A stretch of 36,671 nucleotides of DNA from Bacillota bacterium (GCA_023391635.1 JAEWAQ010000054.1:1-36671); one strand, 5' to 3'. Shown: positions 22,779-32,324, counted from the first letter of the stretch. The notes: generated by a model from the letters alone, not told the origin. A program made the numbers and translations.

Positions 22779-23705
22779 ATGCGCCGGACGGTCAAATATC
22801 CGCTGCTCGCGAAGCTGATCGAGCAACGCCAGCTGCTGATCATGACGCTGCCGCTCGTCGCGCTGGCGATCGTGTTTCATTATTTGCCGCTATACGGATG
22901 GCTGATGGCATTCCAGGATTTCAAAATCGTGAAAGGCATTTCCGGCAGCGAATTTATCGGCTTCGATCATTTTGCCGAGCTGTTCCGGGATCCAAAGTTC
23001 TACCTCGTGCTGCGCAACACGCTTGTCATGGGCTTCCTGAACCTGATCACCGGCTTCGTCGGGGCGATCACGCTGGCGATCCTGCTGAACGAGGTTCGCA
23101 AGACGATGTTCAAACGCACGATCCAGACGATTACGTACATTCCGCATTTTGTTTCCTGGGTCGTCATCGCGAATATCGTCACCTTGCTGCTCTCGCCGGA
23201 CGGGGGCGTGGTGAACGAGCTGCTGCTGAAGCTGGACGTCATCGACAAATCGATCTACTTCATGGCCAAGGAGAAGTGGTTCTGGTTCATCCATACGGCG
23301 GCCAGCCTGTGGAAGGAGCTCGGCTGGAGCACAATCATCTATCTGGCAGTGCTGGCAGGCGTCAACCCGGAATTGTACGAAGCGTCCGACGTCGACGGAG
23401 CGGGGCGATTCCGCAAGATGTGGCACATCTCCGTGCCGAGCCTGATGCCGACGGCATTCATCCTGCTGACGCTGTCGCTGGGCTGGATCATCCAGAGCGG
23501 CTATGAATCGCAATTCTTGCTTGGCAACTCGATTACGATCGATTACTCCGAGGTGCTCGACCTGTACGCGCTGCGCTACTCGTTCCAGATCGGCGATTAT
23601 GCGTACGGGACCGCGATCAGCATTTTCAAATCATTGGTCAGCATTCTGATGGTGTTCTCCGTCGCCTGGCTTGCGAAGAAATCCGGTTACGGGAAAATTT
23701 TGTGA
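22779..23705 (+). CDS. Sugar ABC transporter permease (LplB/YtcP type), first subunit
   Basis: A 308-residue membrane permease with about six helices. The first follows a short cytosolic stretch (LLIMTLPLVALAIVFHYLPLYG) and the coupling EAA loop reads EASDVDGAGRFRKMWHISVP, which contacts the ATPase. FQDFKIVKGISGSEFIGFDHF is typical of the LplB subgroup for complex sugars. The ATG at 22779 follows AACGGGGGGA at good distance; in-frame starts further upstream lack a site. With the next two genes it makes a complete importer except for an ATPase, which in this group is normally a shared MsmX-type protein encoded elsewhere. Confidence 0.93.
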   Translation: MRRTVKYPLLAKLIEQRQLLIMTLPLVALAIVFHYLPLYGWLMAFQDFKIVKGISGSEFIGFDHFAELFRDPKFYLVLRNTLVMGFLNLITGFVGAITLAILLNEVRKTMFKRTIQTITYIPHFVSWVVIANIVTLLLSPDGGVVNELLLKLDVIDKSIYFMAKEKWFWFIHTAASLWKELGWSTIIYLAVLAGVNPELYEASDVDGAGRFRKMWHISVPSLMPTAFILLTLSLGWIIQSGYESQFLLGNSITIDYSEVLDLYALRYSFQIGDYAYGTAISIFKSLVSILMVFSVAWLAKKSGYGKIL

Positions 23706-23726
23706 TCACAAAGGGGAGAGGCGATC

Positions 23727-24614
23727 GTGCGACATTCGAAATCATTCCCCGAGACGCTGTTCGTTGCCGGCAATTATGCGCTCCTTGCGCTGCTCGGCGC
23801 CTGCACGCTGTACCCGTTCGCCAACCTGCTGGCGCTGTCGCTGAACGATTCGCTCGATTCGATCAAAGGCGGCATCTACTTGTGGCCAAGGAAGTTTACG
23901 ACGGACAATTACGTGTTGATGCTGTCCAACGATCAATTGTTCGGCGCCGCGCTGCGCTCGGTGCTCAGGACCGTCCTCGGCACGGCGCTCGGGGTGCTGG
24001 CTACAGCTTGCTTCGCTTATGCGCTGAGCTGCCGGGAGTTTGTGTTCCGCCGCGGGTTCAATACGCTTCTGATCGTGACGCTGTACGTGAACGGCGGACT
24101 CATCCCGATCTACCTGCTCATGAAAAATCTGCATCTGACCAACAATTATCTTATCTATCTGCTGCCGCTGATCGTCAACGGCTTCAACATCATTATCATG
24201 CGCAGTTATTTCGATGGACTGCCGGCAGGGCTGACCGAGTCGGCAAAGATCGACGGAGCCAGCCATTTTCAAACCTTGTTCCGCATCGTGCTGCCGATCA
24301 GCCTTCCGGTCGTGGCGACGATTACGCTGTTCATCGCCGTCGTGCATTGGAATTCCTGGTTCGACAATTATTTGTACAACAGCCGGGACACGAATCTGAG
24401 CCTTCTGCAATACGAACTGATGAAGGTGCTCCTGGATTCGCAGATGCAGAGTACGAGCAATATTCGCATTGATGAGAATTCGGCGCGCATGGTCACGCCG
24501 CAGGCGCTGCGGGCTACGATGACGATTATCGTCACGGCGCCGATCCTGTTGGTCTATCCATTCTTGCAGAAGTATTTCATTCAGGGGATGACGATCGGCG
24601 CGATGAAGGAATGA
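23727..24614 (+). CDS. Sugar ABC transporter permease (YtcP type), second subunit
   Basis: A 295-residue permease that pairs with the preceding subunit. The EAA loop is TESAKIDGASHFQTLFRIVLP; the protein ends with ILLVYPFLQKYFIQGMTIGAMKE, the hallmark C-terminus of the CarB/YtcP group. It starts with GTG at 23727 after AAGGGGAGAGG, 21 bp behind the first permease. Roughly six membrane helices. Cotranscribed with its neighbours. The CGGCTTAAGCCG palindrome at 24630-24641, between this stop and the next start, could form an mRNA hairpin that protects or sets the level of the binding-protein message. Confidence 0.94.
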   Translation: MRHSKSFPETLFVAGNYALLALLGACTLYPFANLLALSLNDSLDSIKGGIYLWPRKFTTDNYVLMLSNDQLFGAALRSVLRTVLGTALGVLATACFAYALSCREFVFRRGFNTLLIVTLYVNGGLIPIYLLMKNLHLTNNYLIYLLPLIVNGFNIIIMRSYFDGLPAGLTESAKIDGASHFQTLFRIVLPISLPVVATITLFIAVVHWNSWFDNYLYNSRDTNLSLLQYELMKVLLDSQMQSTSNIRIDENSARMVTPQALRATMTIIVTAPILLVYPFLQKYFIQGMTIGAMKE

Positions 24615-24682
24615 ACGTCTCGTTATGACCGGCTTAAGCCGTCCTCATAAAATTCAATCGCAAGCAAAGGAGAGGGGTTCGC

Positions 24683-26365
24683 ATGCTAACGAGAAAATGG
24701 TTCACTGCCGCTTCGGCGGCACTGCTGGCTGCCGTGCTTGTCGCAGGTTGTTCGGGCGGCGGTTCGAATGCGCCGGCTTCGCCCGCCGGAACCGGTGCGG
24801 GAACGGGAACGCAAGGGGGCACTGCATCGCCGTCGCTGGAGCCGATCACGTACTCGTTCGGCACGACGAGCAACAAGATGACGTGGGACACGCCGATTAC
24901 GAAGAAGATCACGGAAGCGACGGGCGTCAGCTTGAAGTACGATGTCATCGTCGGGGACATCTTCCAGAAGTGGGACATCTGGCGGGCTTCCGGCGACTAT
25001 CCAGACATCGTTCGCCTTGACGCGGCCAACCTGCAGAAATATATCGAAGCTGGCGCGGTCGTTCCGCTGGAGGATCTGATCGAGCAATACGGTCCGAATA
25101 TCAAGGCGAAGTTCGGAGACCGCTTCGAAATGTTGCGTCATGCGGACGGTCATATTTATTCGATCTACCCGGTCAATCTGAGCGAGGAAGCGCCGGCGGA
25201 TTCGGTGGGCCCGTTCGTCGTCCAGCTTGCAGTGCTGGAAGAGGCCGGCTATCCGGAAATCAAGACGCTGTCTCAGCTGCAAGAACTGATCAAGTCGTAT
25301 CGCGACAAGCACCCGGAGATCGACGGCAACAAGACGATCGGCTATACTGCCGGTATGGAATCCTTCATGATCAACAATACGTTCAACAACCCGGCGATTT
25401 TTGCGAGCGGTTTGCCGGACCACGGCAATTTCTATCTCGATGGCGATAACGTGAATTGGAATCCGGTGTCCGATCGGTCAAAGCGGTTCTATGAATTCAT
25501 CTACGGGCTCATTCAGGACGATCTGTTCGACATCGAGGCGTTCTCGATGGACCTGGAAGCGATGCAGGCCAAGATGGCGCAGGGCCGAGTGCTGTCGGCT
25601 TACGCTCCGCAATGGATGGTGAGCGGCGTGAACGCCGCGCTGCGTGCCGGAGGGCAGGAAAACCGGATGTATGCACACTTGCAGTTGTTATTCGACGAGA
25701 ACGTCGTGGACCATTCCAACACGTTGACGCCGGCCAACCCCGGCACGCATGAATGGGCGATCACCGTCAACGCGAAGCATCCGGAACGGGCGATTCAGTT
25801 CATCGATTATCTGTTCAGCGACGAAGGGCAAATATTGACGAACTGGGGAATCGAAGGCGTTCACTATGAGGTTAAAGACGGCAAGCGCCAAGTGCTCGAT
25901 TCGTGGCTGGAGAAGAAAGCGGCCGATGCGGACGCGCTGTACAAGGAAGGCTTCACGACGGAGTCGGCGGCCAAGGGCAATTGGTTCAGCATCGGTCACG
26001 GCGCGAAGCTTGCGGACGGGGACTATGCGACGCCGATGACGAAGGATCTGGTCCGTCGCGAGTATACTGAATCGACGAAGAAAGCGTTGGAGGCATACGG
26101 GCTGGATACGTGGGCCGATCTGCTGCCGAAGACCGAGTTCGTGCCCGGCTACGTCTGGCAGATCCAGCCGCCGGAAGAGGTGCGCGCGATCGGGCAGCGG
26201 CTGGAGGAAGCTTGGCGCAAGAGCTTGCCGAACATTCTGCTGGCGGAATCGAAGGAGCAGTTCGACGCCGAATGGGAGAAGTTCGTGAAGGGTGCCGAGA
26301 GCGCGGGACTTGCCAGCTACAATGAGGCGTTCACTGCGGAGTGGAAGAAGAGCATCGGAAAATAA
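24683..26365 (+). CDS. Extracellular solute-binding lipoprotein of the sugar ABC transporter
   Basis: A 560-residue binding protein. The signal peptide MLTRKWFTAASAALLAAVLV ends in the lipobox VAGC, so Cys23 is the lipid anchor; a Gly/Ala/Thr-rich linker (24-50) follows. The body has the family-1 binding protein style (YPDIVRLDAANLQKYIEAGAVV, PLEDLIEQYGPN) and is of the long LplA/YtcQ kind that captures oligosaccharides for the two permeases upstream. The specific sugar cannot be read, but the adjacent GH42 enzyme suggests a beta-galactoside or galactan fragment. AAAGGAGAGGGG precedes the ATG. No clear terminator follows before the kinase gene. Confidence 0.93.
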   Translation: MLTRKWFTAASAALLAAVLVAGCSGGGSNAPASPAGTGAGTGTQGGTASPSLEPITYSFGTTSNKMTWDTPITKKITEATGVSLKYDVIVGDIFQKWDIWRASGDYPDIVRLDAANLQKYIEAGAVVPLEDLIEQYGPNIKAKFGDRFEMLRHADGHIYSIYPVNLSEEAPADSVGPFVVQLAVLEEAGYPEIKTLSQLQELIKSYRDKHPEIDGNKTIGYTAGMESFMINNTFNNPAIFASGLPDHGNFYLDGDNVNWNPVSDRSKRFYEFIYGLIQDDLFDIEAFSMDLEAMQAKMAQGRVLSAYAPQWMVSGVNAALRAGGQENRMYAHLQLLFDENVVDHSNTLTPANPGTHEWAITVNAKHPERAIQFIDYLFSDEGQILTNWGIEGVHYEVKDGKRQVLDSWLEKKAADADALYKEGFTTESAAKGNWFSIGHGAKLADGDYATPMTKDLVRREYTESTKKALEAYGLDTWADLLPKTEFVPGYVWQIQPPEEVRAIGQRLEEAWRKSLPNILLAESKEQFDAEWEKFVKGAESAGLASYNEAFTAEWKKSIGK

Positions 26366-26495
26366 TCGGCTTGCCGGTGTAAGATGAGCGTCGGATTATT
26401 ATCGGCGGGTCGTTGGAAGATGAGTATCGGGAAATGACGGATAGGACATGGTAGAATCGTAGGTGAAGCGATCACGGCACACGGGAGCGTAACGG

Positions 26496-28319
26496 ATGAA
26501 GATCAAGTGGAAGCTGTTCCTCGTCAATGTGATTCTCGTAACCGCATTGTTCATCAGCTTGACGGCGCTGCTGCTGGAACGAAGCACGGACGCCATCTTC
26601 AAGCACGTGAAAGAGAACGCATCCGTTACGTTGTCCCAGATTACGCAAAATCTCGACCACCGTCTTGCCGCCTACGAACAGATCGCGAATACGATGTATT
26701 TGAATGTTCGCCTGCAAGACGCCTTGCTTCGATACTATCCGAATTATCGCGAGGCGTACGGGGCTTATTTCGAAATTTTGCAGCCGTTCGTGTCGACGGT
26801 GCGGACGACGCAGGATATCCGGAATATTCTGTTCTACACACCGAATCCGACGTTTGTTTTCTCGAACGTGTCGTACTTGGGGGAATCCCGGGAACAGGGG
26901 CCGCCGTGGCTCTATGAAATGATCGACGGGCGCGAGGATAGTCGGTGGACGTCGTCGGGTACGATGCAGTACCCGCACCATGACGAAGTATTCAGCCTGA
27001 AGCAGCGGCTCAATTACGCAGATGCGCGGACGACGCTGGCCGTGTCGATCGAAGTGAGCAAGCAGGTGCTGTACAACTTGGTGAACGAAGAGAGCAAGGG
27101 AAAGCGAATTGTGATCGCGCTGCCGAGCGGAGACGTGCTTCTGGACACTCTTGAAGCGCGGGCCTCCGCTCTCCTGCATGATTACCCGTTCGCAGCGGGA
27201 GTGTCTGAGGCCGCCTCTGCGAGACGGGCCGGAGAATTCGAATATGAGGAAGACGACGAACGGTTCATCGTCTTCCATCGTACGATTGAATCGCGCAATT
27301 CCGTGCGAGGCATGCAGGTGATCATGCTCGTGTCGGTGGAGGACCTGCTGCCGGAAATCAGGAAGACGAGAAATCTCGCGCTGCTGCTGCTTGGGGCAAG
27401 CTGCGCCGTCGCGGCGCTGCTGATCTATCTGTTCTCGTCGGGCATGATGCGGCGTCTGACGGAGTTGGCGGGCCGAATGCGCGATGTGCAGCGCAACGAC
27501 GATTTCAGCGCGCAGATCGAAGTGCGGGGACGCGATGAAATAAGCCAGCTCGGCAGCATCTTCAACAGGATGATGCGCCATCTGAACGAGCTGATTCACG
27601 AGGTATACGCAGGCAAGTTCGCGCGCAAGGAGATGGAATTGAGGCTCAAGGAGTCCGAGTTGTACGCGCTGCAAGCGCAGGTTCGTCCGCACTTCCTGTT
27701 CAACGTGCTGAATTCCATCCGGGGCAACCTGCTGGAGCGGGGCGACGTGAAGAACGGCGAGATCGTCGGGCTGCTGGCAAGGTCGTTTCGGCTGCTGTTG
27801 CGCAGCCGCGGTCCCGTCGCGTCGCTGCGCGAGGAATGCGAGCTGGTCGCCGCTTACTTGCGCATCCAGGAGTATCGGTTCGGCGGTCGGCTGGCGTTCG
27901 CGCTGGACATTCCGCCTTCGCTGCTGGATGAACCGGTGCCGACGATGTCGCTGCAGCCGCTCGTGGAGAACGCGGTCGCGCACGTGACCGAACGGAGGCC
28001 GGAGCCGACCGCCATTCGGATCACCGCAAGTAGAGACGGGCTCCTCGTGCGGATCGCCGTCGAGGATGACGGACCGGGCATTGCCGCAGAGCGGCTCGCA
28101 GAGGTGCGCGGCTGGCTGGCGGATAAAGGGTTCGAGCCGAGAGAGGCGCATTACGGCTTGTGGAACGTGCACCGCCGGCTTGCCGAGATGTTCGGCCCGC
28201 GCAGCGGCATCGAACTGGAGAGCGGACCGGGCGGCACGCGGGTGACGATCGTCATCGAACCGACCGCGTTGGACAGCGGAGCGGAAGCGGCAGGCGATGA
28301 CGATGGAGACAGACCGTGA
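26496..28319 (+). CDS. Sensor histidine kinase, YesM type
   Basis: A 607-residue membrane kinase. Helix 1 (LFLVNVILVTALFISLTALLL) and helix 2 (LALLLLGASCAVAALLIYLF, about 293-313) flank a roughly 260-residue extracellular sensing domain; a HAMP domain follows. The phospho-acceptor is His399 in LQAQVRPHFLFNVLNSIRG, characteristic of the LytS/YesM His-kinase group. The ATPase has Asn492 in LQPLVENAVAHV, then EDDGPGIA, HYGLWNV and GPGGTRVTI. It is followed 101 bp later by its likely partner. Such pairs next to an ABC importer usually sense the imported sugar, often through the binding protein, and activate the transporter genes. The start at 26496 was chosen by the standard MKIKWKLFLVN beginning, although only weak GGGAG sits upstream. 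Confidence 0.93.
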   Translation: MKIKWKLFLVNVILVTALFISLTALLLERSTDAIFKHVKENASVTLSQITQNLDHRLAAYEQIANTMYLNVRLQDALLRYYPNYREAYGAYFEILQPFVSTVRTTQDIRNILFYTPNPTFVFSNVSYLGESREQGPPWLYEMIDGREDSRWTSSGTMQYPHHDEVFSLKQRLNYADARTTLAVSIEVSKQVLYNLVNEESKGKRIVIALPSGDVLLDTLEARASALLHDYPFAAGVSEAASARRAGEFEYEEDDERFIVFHRTIESRNSVRGMQVIMLVSVEDLLPEIRKTRNLALLLLGASCAVAALLIYLFSSGMMRRLTELAGRMRDVQRNDDFSAQIEVRGRDEISQLGSIFNRMMRHLNELIHEVYAGKFARKEMELRLKESELYALQAQVRPHFLFNVLNSIRGNLLERGDVKNGEIVGLLARSFRLLLRSRGPVASLREECELVAAYLRIQEYRFGGRLAFALDIPPSLLDEPVPTMSLQPLVENAVAHVTERRPEPTAIRITASRDGLLVRIAVEDDGPGIAAERLAEVRGWLADKGFEPREAHYGLWNVHRRLAEMFGPRSGIELESGPGGTRVTIVIEPTALDSGAEAAGDDDGDRP

Positions 28320-28420
28320 AGCAAGTGGTGCCGGTGGACGGGAAGATCGAAGTGTGCTCGGCAGCTGCATTTCCGGTTTGTATGCATAGGATCCGAATCG
28401 CGCCGGAAGGAGGGACCGGA

Positions 28421-29713
28421 ATGTACGATATTATGATCGTCGACGATGAACCGGCATCGCGCAAGGCGCTCGAATATGTGCTCGACTGGGAGCGGCACGG
28501 ATTCCAGATCGCCGGCGAGGCTTCCAGCGGCGAAGAGGCGCTGGCCATGATGGCCGAGCAGTCGTATTCGCTTATCGTAACAGATATTCGCATGCCGGGC
28601 ATGGACGGTCTGGAGCTCGCCGAGCGCATTCGGTCCGCTTCCGACGTGCCGATCCTGATTCTGAGCGGTTACGAAGATTTCGAATATGCGCGTAAGGCAA
28701 TGCGCATCGGAGTGGAAGATTACTTGATGAAGCCGGTCGAGGCGGCGGAGTTGGTCGACAAGCTGACGCGCATCCGCCAGCAACTGGAGACGAAGACGTT
28801 GACCGAACAGCGGCTGTATCACGCCCTGCCGGTCATGCGGGATCAATGGCTGCGCCATTGGGCGCATGGCCTGCTCGACGATCCGAAGATGCTGGAGCGG
28901 CTGGCGCTGCCGATTCCGGTGCAAGATTCGGACGCCTATTCCCTCCTGCTCGTCGAACTAGATGTCGGTCCGCTGGCGAAGTATGACCGCCTCAGCCAAG
29001 ATTTGAAAATCCGCAGGTTCGCGGTCCGGAATATTATGGAGGAGCTCTGCAGCCGGCATGGCGCGGTGTTTGAAGAGTCCGACGTGCGGTTTGGACTCAT
29101 TCGAATGGATCGCGCGGAGACGCTGTCGGAGCACCGCCATGCGACATACGCGCGCGATCTCCGCGAGGCGGTGCTCCGCTATGCGAAGGAAGCGGTAACC
29201 GTCTCCGTCGGGCCGGCGGTGCGCACCTCGCAGCAGCTGGTATCTTCTTACCTGGCCGCGTTGCGGCTGTTGGAGGAACGCACGCTGCCGCTGCCGCACG
29301 AGCGTGCGCAGGGCGGCGCTGCAGGCATTCTCGTCGCGCAGCCGCTCGATTTCAACCGGGAGCCGCAAGCGAAGCAACTTGTCGAGAAGGTCAAGCAGCT
29401 CGCGCGGGAACGGTATCACCAGAACATCAATTTGCGGCTTATCGCGAGCGAGATTTATTTGAATCCGACGTATCTCGGGCATCTGTTTGCGACGCAGGAA
29501 GGCGTATCATTCTCGCAATATCTGCTGTCGCTGCGAATGGAATCCGCGAAGCAGTTGCTCCAGCGCACCGACAAGAAGATTTACGAGATTGCGGCGGAAG
29601 TCGGGTATCGGGAGATCGATTGGTTTTATAAGAAGTTTCGGGACGATACCGGGATGAGCCCGGGCGAGTACAGAGAGAAGCATGGCGTCGGGATGAAAGA
29701 CGCGCCCAAGTAG
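28421..29713 (+). CDS. Response regulator with AraC-type output, YesN type
   Basis: A 430-residue response regulator. The receiver domain (1-120) has Asp8 and Asp9 (IMIVDDEPASRK), the phospho-accepting Asp55 (LIVTDIRMPGMDG), Ser82 and Lys104 (YLMKPVEAAEL). A middle region of about 200 residues follows and then two helix-turn-helix units at the C-terminus (RLIASEIYLNPTYLGHLF and IYEIAAEVGYREIDWFYKKF). ATG 28421 has a strong GGAAGGAGGG seven bases upstream; the frame stays open back to 28316, overlapping the kinase stop, but without a site. Probably activates the transporter and the GH42 gene. Confidence 0.95.
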   Translation: MYDIMIVDDEPASRKALEYVLDWERHGFQIAGEASSGEEALAMMAEQSYSLIVTDIRMPGMDGLELAERIRSASDVPILILSGYEDFEYARKAMRIGVEDYLMKPVEAAELVDKLTRIRQQLETKTLTEQRLYHALPVMRDQWLRHWAHGLLDDPKMLERLALPIPVQDSDAYSLLLVELDVGPLAKYDRLSQDLKIRRFAVRNIMEELCSRHGAVFEESDVRFGLIRMDRAETLSEHRHATYARDLREAVLRYAKEAVTVSVGPAVRTSQQLVSSYLAALRLLEERTLPLPHERAQGGAAGILVAQPLDFNREPQAKQLVEKVKQLARERYHQNINLRLIASEIYLNPTYLGHLFATQEGVSFSQYLLSLRMESAKQLLQRTDKKIYEIAAEVGYREIDWFYKKFRDDTGMSPGEYREKHGVGMKDAPK

Positions 29714-29871
29714 AGCGGCGGAAGCGGGGACGGAAGGCGCGTCCGAATAGAGCGACGGAAACGGGGGCCTGAGTGAACTATGCGCCCGAGTGGGTGGTGA
29801 AAACAGTCGTCGGAGCGTCGTGAAGATGAAGCCCGGCAGCGCGTTCTCATAATTCGAAGGAGGTAGGATTG

Positions 29872-31875
29872 ATGCTATACGGAGCTTGCTATTACCCGGA
29901 GCAGTGGCCGGAGGAGCGCTGGGCCGTCGATGCCGCGATGATGAAGGAAGCCGGCTTCAACGTCGTGCGCATGGCGGAGTTCGCCTGGGCACGGATGGAG
30001 CCGGAGGAGGGACAATACGATTTTGGCTGGCTGGATCGAACGATTCGCTTGATGAGCGAGCACGGCATCGGCGTCATCCTGGGCACGCCCACCGCAGGAC
30101 CGCCCAAATGGTTGATGGACAAGCATCCGGACATCTACCAGCGGGATCTGCACGGCAGGGTGCGCGGCTTCGGTGCGCGGAGGCATTGCTGCTTCAACAA
30201 TCCGACATTCCGCCGCTACGCTGCTGCCATCGCGACCCGGATGGCGAAGCAATATGCCGGCAACGACAGCATCGTCGGATGGCAGATCGACAACGAGATG
30301 GGCATGATCGACACGACGCGCTGCTATTGCGATGATTGCTTGGCGGCGTTCAAAGAGTGGCTGCGGCGGAAATACGGGACGATCGATGCTGTGAACGAGG
30401 CGTGGGGGACGGTGTTTTCCAGCCAGACGTATCGAAAATGGGATGAGCTCCATCTGCCGGCATACGCGGTACATCCGCATCACAGCCCGGGCTTTGCGCT
30501 CGATTTCTATCGATTCTCCTCGGATTCGGTCATCTCGTTCCAGCGCATGCAGGAGCAATTGCTGCGGGAACACGCGCCGGGGCAGACGGTGTCGACGAAC
30601 TTGATGGGCAAGTATAACCAGGTGGACGGATTCGAGCAGACGAAGGGGCTGGATATCGTCTCCACCGGAGTATATCCGAACCTGAAGTCGAGCCGCGCGG
30701 ATCGGCCGGCGTATGCCGCGTCGGCGCATGACCTGACCCGGGGTTACAAGCGTAGCAATTTCTGGATCCTCGAGCATCAGAGCGGCGCGCCTGGCGCGGT
30801 GACGACCGGGCCGACGCCGGTGCCCGGCGAGATGCGGCGCTGGACGCTGCAGTCCGTCGCGCATGGTGCGGATGCAATCGTCTACTTCCGATGGCGCACG
30901 CTGAACGTCTCCATCGAGGAGTATTGGCACGGCATCCTGTATCATCATGGCATGCCCGGCGCGCGGTACGAGGAGTCGAAGCGGATCGGAGCCGAACTGC
31001 GGAGGCTGGCACCGCTGCTTGCCGGCACGTCGCCGAAGCCGAAGGTGGCGCTGCTGCGCAGCTTCGACAGCGAATGGTCCTTCGAGTTCCAGCCGCATGC
31101 GAAAGGCTATACGTATATTGCCCATCTGGAAATGTATTATCGCTACTTCTTCGATCGCAGCATTCCCGTCGATATTGTCTCGATGGAAGCGGACTTGTCC
31201 GGTTATAGCCTGGCGATCGCGCCCAACCTGATCATCGCGTCGGATGCTGCCGTAGAAGGGCTGCATTCGTTCGTTCGCGACGGCGGTACGCTCGTCATGG
31301 ATTTCCGGGCCGGCGCGAAGCGACTGGACAATTCGATCACCCTGTCGAAGCTGCCGGGGCCGTTCCGTGAGCTGCTCGGTATCGAGATCGAGGATTACGG
31401 CATCATCGAGGAAGAGCTGCCGAACCGGATCCGCTATGCCGAAAGCGGGGTGACTGCCGCGGCTAACGTCTGGTACGAGGCGGTCCGCCCGGTCGAGGCG
31501 GAGCCGATCGCGGAGTTCGCCGACGGCTATCTCGCCGGACTGACGGCGGCGACACGGCGAGCGTATGGGGAAGGCGCGGCGTATTACCTGGCGACCGAGC
31601 CCGATGGGCCAGGGTTAGCGGCGCTGCTGGACCGAGTCTGCGGGAACGCGGACGTTAGCCCAACGCTGCCGGGGCTGCCGGAGGGCGTCGAAGCCGCCGC
31701 GCGAATCGGCGAGGACGGCCGGGAAATCATCTTCGTCATGAACCATTCGGACGAGAGGAAGCGGTTGACGCTGCCTTCAGCCTATAGCGATCTATTGTCG
31801 GGCGCAAAGCTGGCAGGCGGCGTGGAGCTTTCTCCGCAAGATGCGATCGTGATCCGTAGCGACGCCAATCTGTAA
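29872..31875 (+). CDS. GH42 beta-galactosidase
   Basis: A 667-residue glycoside hydrolase of family 42. The TIM barrel starts MLYGACYYPEQWPEERW. Glu142 in GWQIDNEMG is the acid/base and Glu301 in NFWILEHQSGAPG the nucleophile. The zinc-cluster cysteines typical of this family are seen (Cys106/107 in RRHCCFNN, and Cys151, 153 and 156 in TRCYCDDCL). A Rossmann-like trimerisation domain and a small C-terminal beta domain complete it. No signal peptide, so it acts inside the cell on imported beta-galactosides, in line with the preceding ABC importer. GAAGGAGGT lies seven bases before ATG 29872; TTG at 29869 would be too close. The 155 bp upstream hold a short imperfect direct repeat (GAGCGRCGGAARCGGGG) and no clear terminator. 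Confidence 0.96.
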   Translation: MLYGACYYPEQWPEERWAVDAAMMKEAGFNVVRMAEFAWARMEPEEGQYDFGWLDRTIRLMSEHGIGVILGTPTAGPPKWLMDKHPDIYQRDLHGRVRGFGARRHCCFNNPTFRRYAAAIATRMAKQYAGNDSIVGWQIDNEMGMIDTTRCYCDDCLAAFKEWLRRKYGTIDAVNEAWGTVFSSQTYRKWDELHLPAYAVHPHHSPGFALDFYRFSSDSVISFQRMQEQLLREHAPGQTVSTNLMGKYNQVDGFEQTKGLDIVSTGVYPNLKSSRADRPAYAASAHDLTRGYKRSNFWILEHQSGAPGAVTTGPTPVPGEMRRWTLQSVAHGADAIVYFRWRTLNVSIEEYWHGILYHHGMPGARYEESKRIGAELRRLAPLLAGTSPKPKVALLRSFDSEWSFEFQPHAKGYTYIAHLEMYYRYFFDRSIPVDIVSMEADLSGYSLAIAPNLIIASDAAVEGLHSFVRDGGTLVMDFRAGAKRLDNSITLSKLPGPFRELLGIEIEDYGIIEEELPNRIRYAESGVTAAANVWYEAVRPVEAEPIAEFADGYLAGLTAATRRAYGEGAAYYLATEPDGPGLAALLDRVCGNADVSPTLPGLPEGVEAAARIGEDGREIIFVMNHSDERKRLTLPSAYSDLLSGAKLAGGVELSPQDAIVIRSDANL

Positions 31876-32016
31876 ACCATAGCCAATTGCCGGGGCTGCT
31901 TTTCACATCCGGCTGCTGCAGCCGACAGATTATTTTGGATTCGTGGCTGTTTCTGGAGCGATTTCGTCGTATTTCCCCTTGTGTGGCGCCTGTCACCGTA
32001 CACTTTTTTTTGAAAA

Positions 32017-32192
32017 TATACGATTTTTCATACAACTGCTGCGGCTTCAAGTGTACATTGGGTCATTTTGTATGTTTTGTCGTACAAAAATCGTATGCCG
32101 AGCGCTCGCATGATCCTTTTTGTACGATAATTCGAATATAATGGCTCAAGATGCTGACTACGAAACCGACTTTGTATGGATTTTCATACAAG
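32017..32192. repeat. Four palindromic motifs spaced 50-52 bp in the GH42-cysJ gap
   Basis: Copies of the TGTAYGATTTTTCRTWCA motif occur near 32017 (TATACGATTTTTCATACAA), 32068 (TTGTATGTTTTGTCGTACAA), 32119 (TTGTACGATAATTCGAATA) and 32172 (TTGTATGGATTTTCATACAA). Their centres are 50-52 bp apart. This is the same motif and spacing as at 5430-5607 and 13521-13845, but here the T-rich strand is the plus (transcribed-gene) strand. Just before it GTACACTT (31999-32006) and AAGTGTAC (32049-32056) form an inverted repeat around the first copy. The stretch 31876-32016 shows only a short CGGCTG/CAGCCG hairpin (31910-31924). Confidence 0.8.
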
Positions 32193-32201
32193 GTCGGTTT
32201 C
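32162..32201. repeat. Long perfect hairpin around the last palindromic motif
   Basis: GAAACCGACTTTGTATG and CATACAAGGTCGGTTTC form a 17-bp stem with one G-U pair and a six-base loop. The array motif makes the inner half of the stem. No T-tract follows on the plus strand. Confidence 0.8.
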
Positions 32202-32267
32202 TAAACGCGGTTCGAAGCTTGCTGTTGCCGCCAGTGTGTATCTTCGGCCTGATACGGGCATCCCGCC

Positions 32268-32293
32268 AACCTTGACGCGAGTCAAGGTTTTTT
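32268..32293 (+). terminator. Rho-independent terminator in the GH42-cysJ gap
   Basis: AACCTTGAC (32268-32276), loop GCGA, GTCAAGGTT (32281-32289) and then four more Ts. Perfect 9-bp stem with a stable GCGA tetraloop. It lies 393 bp after the GH42 stop, so the palindromic array would be transcribed as the 3' tail of the sugar operon. Confidence 0.9.
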
Positions 32294-32324
32294 CTGTTAT
32301 CTGTCTTCTTGAGATTCATTTTTG

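Noticed and set aside
26472..28370. A 632-codon minus-strand open frame across the kinase gene
   Set aside because: Composition is Arg/His-rich shadow of a GC-rich gene; the plus strand encodes a complete histidine kinase with all motifs.
29875..31266. A 463-codon minus-strand open frame inside the GH42 gene
   Set aside because: Shadow of the GH42 gene with no recognisable domain and no ribosome binding site; similar long shadows at 7089-7964 and 16349-17785 were dropped for the same reason.
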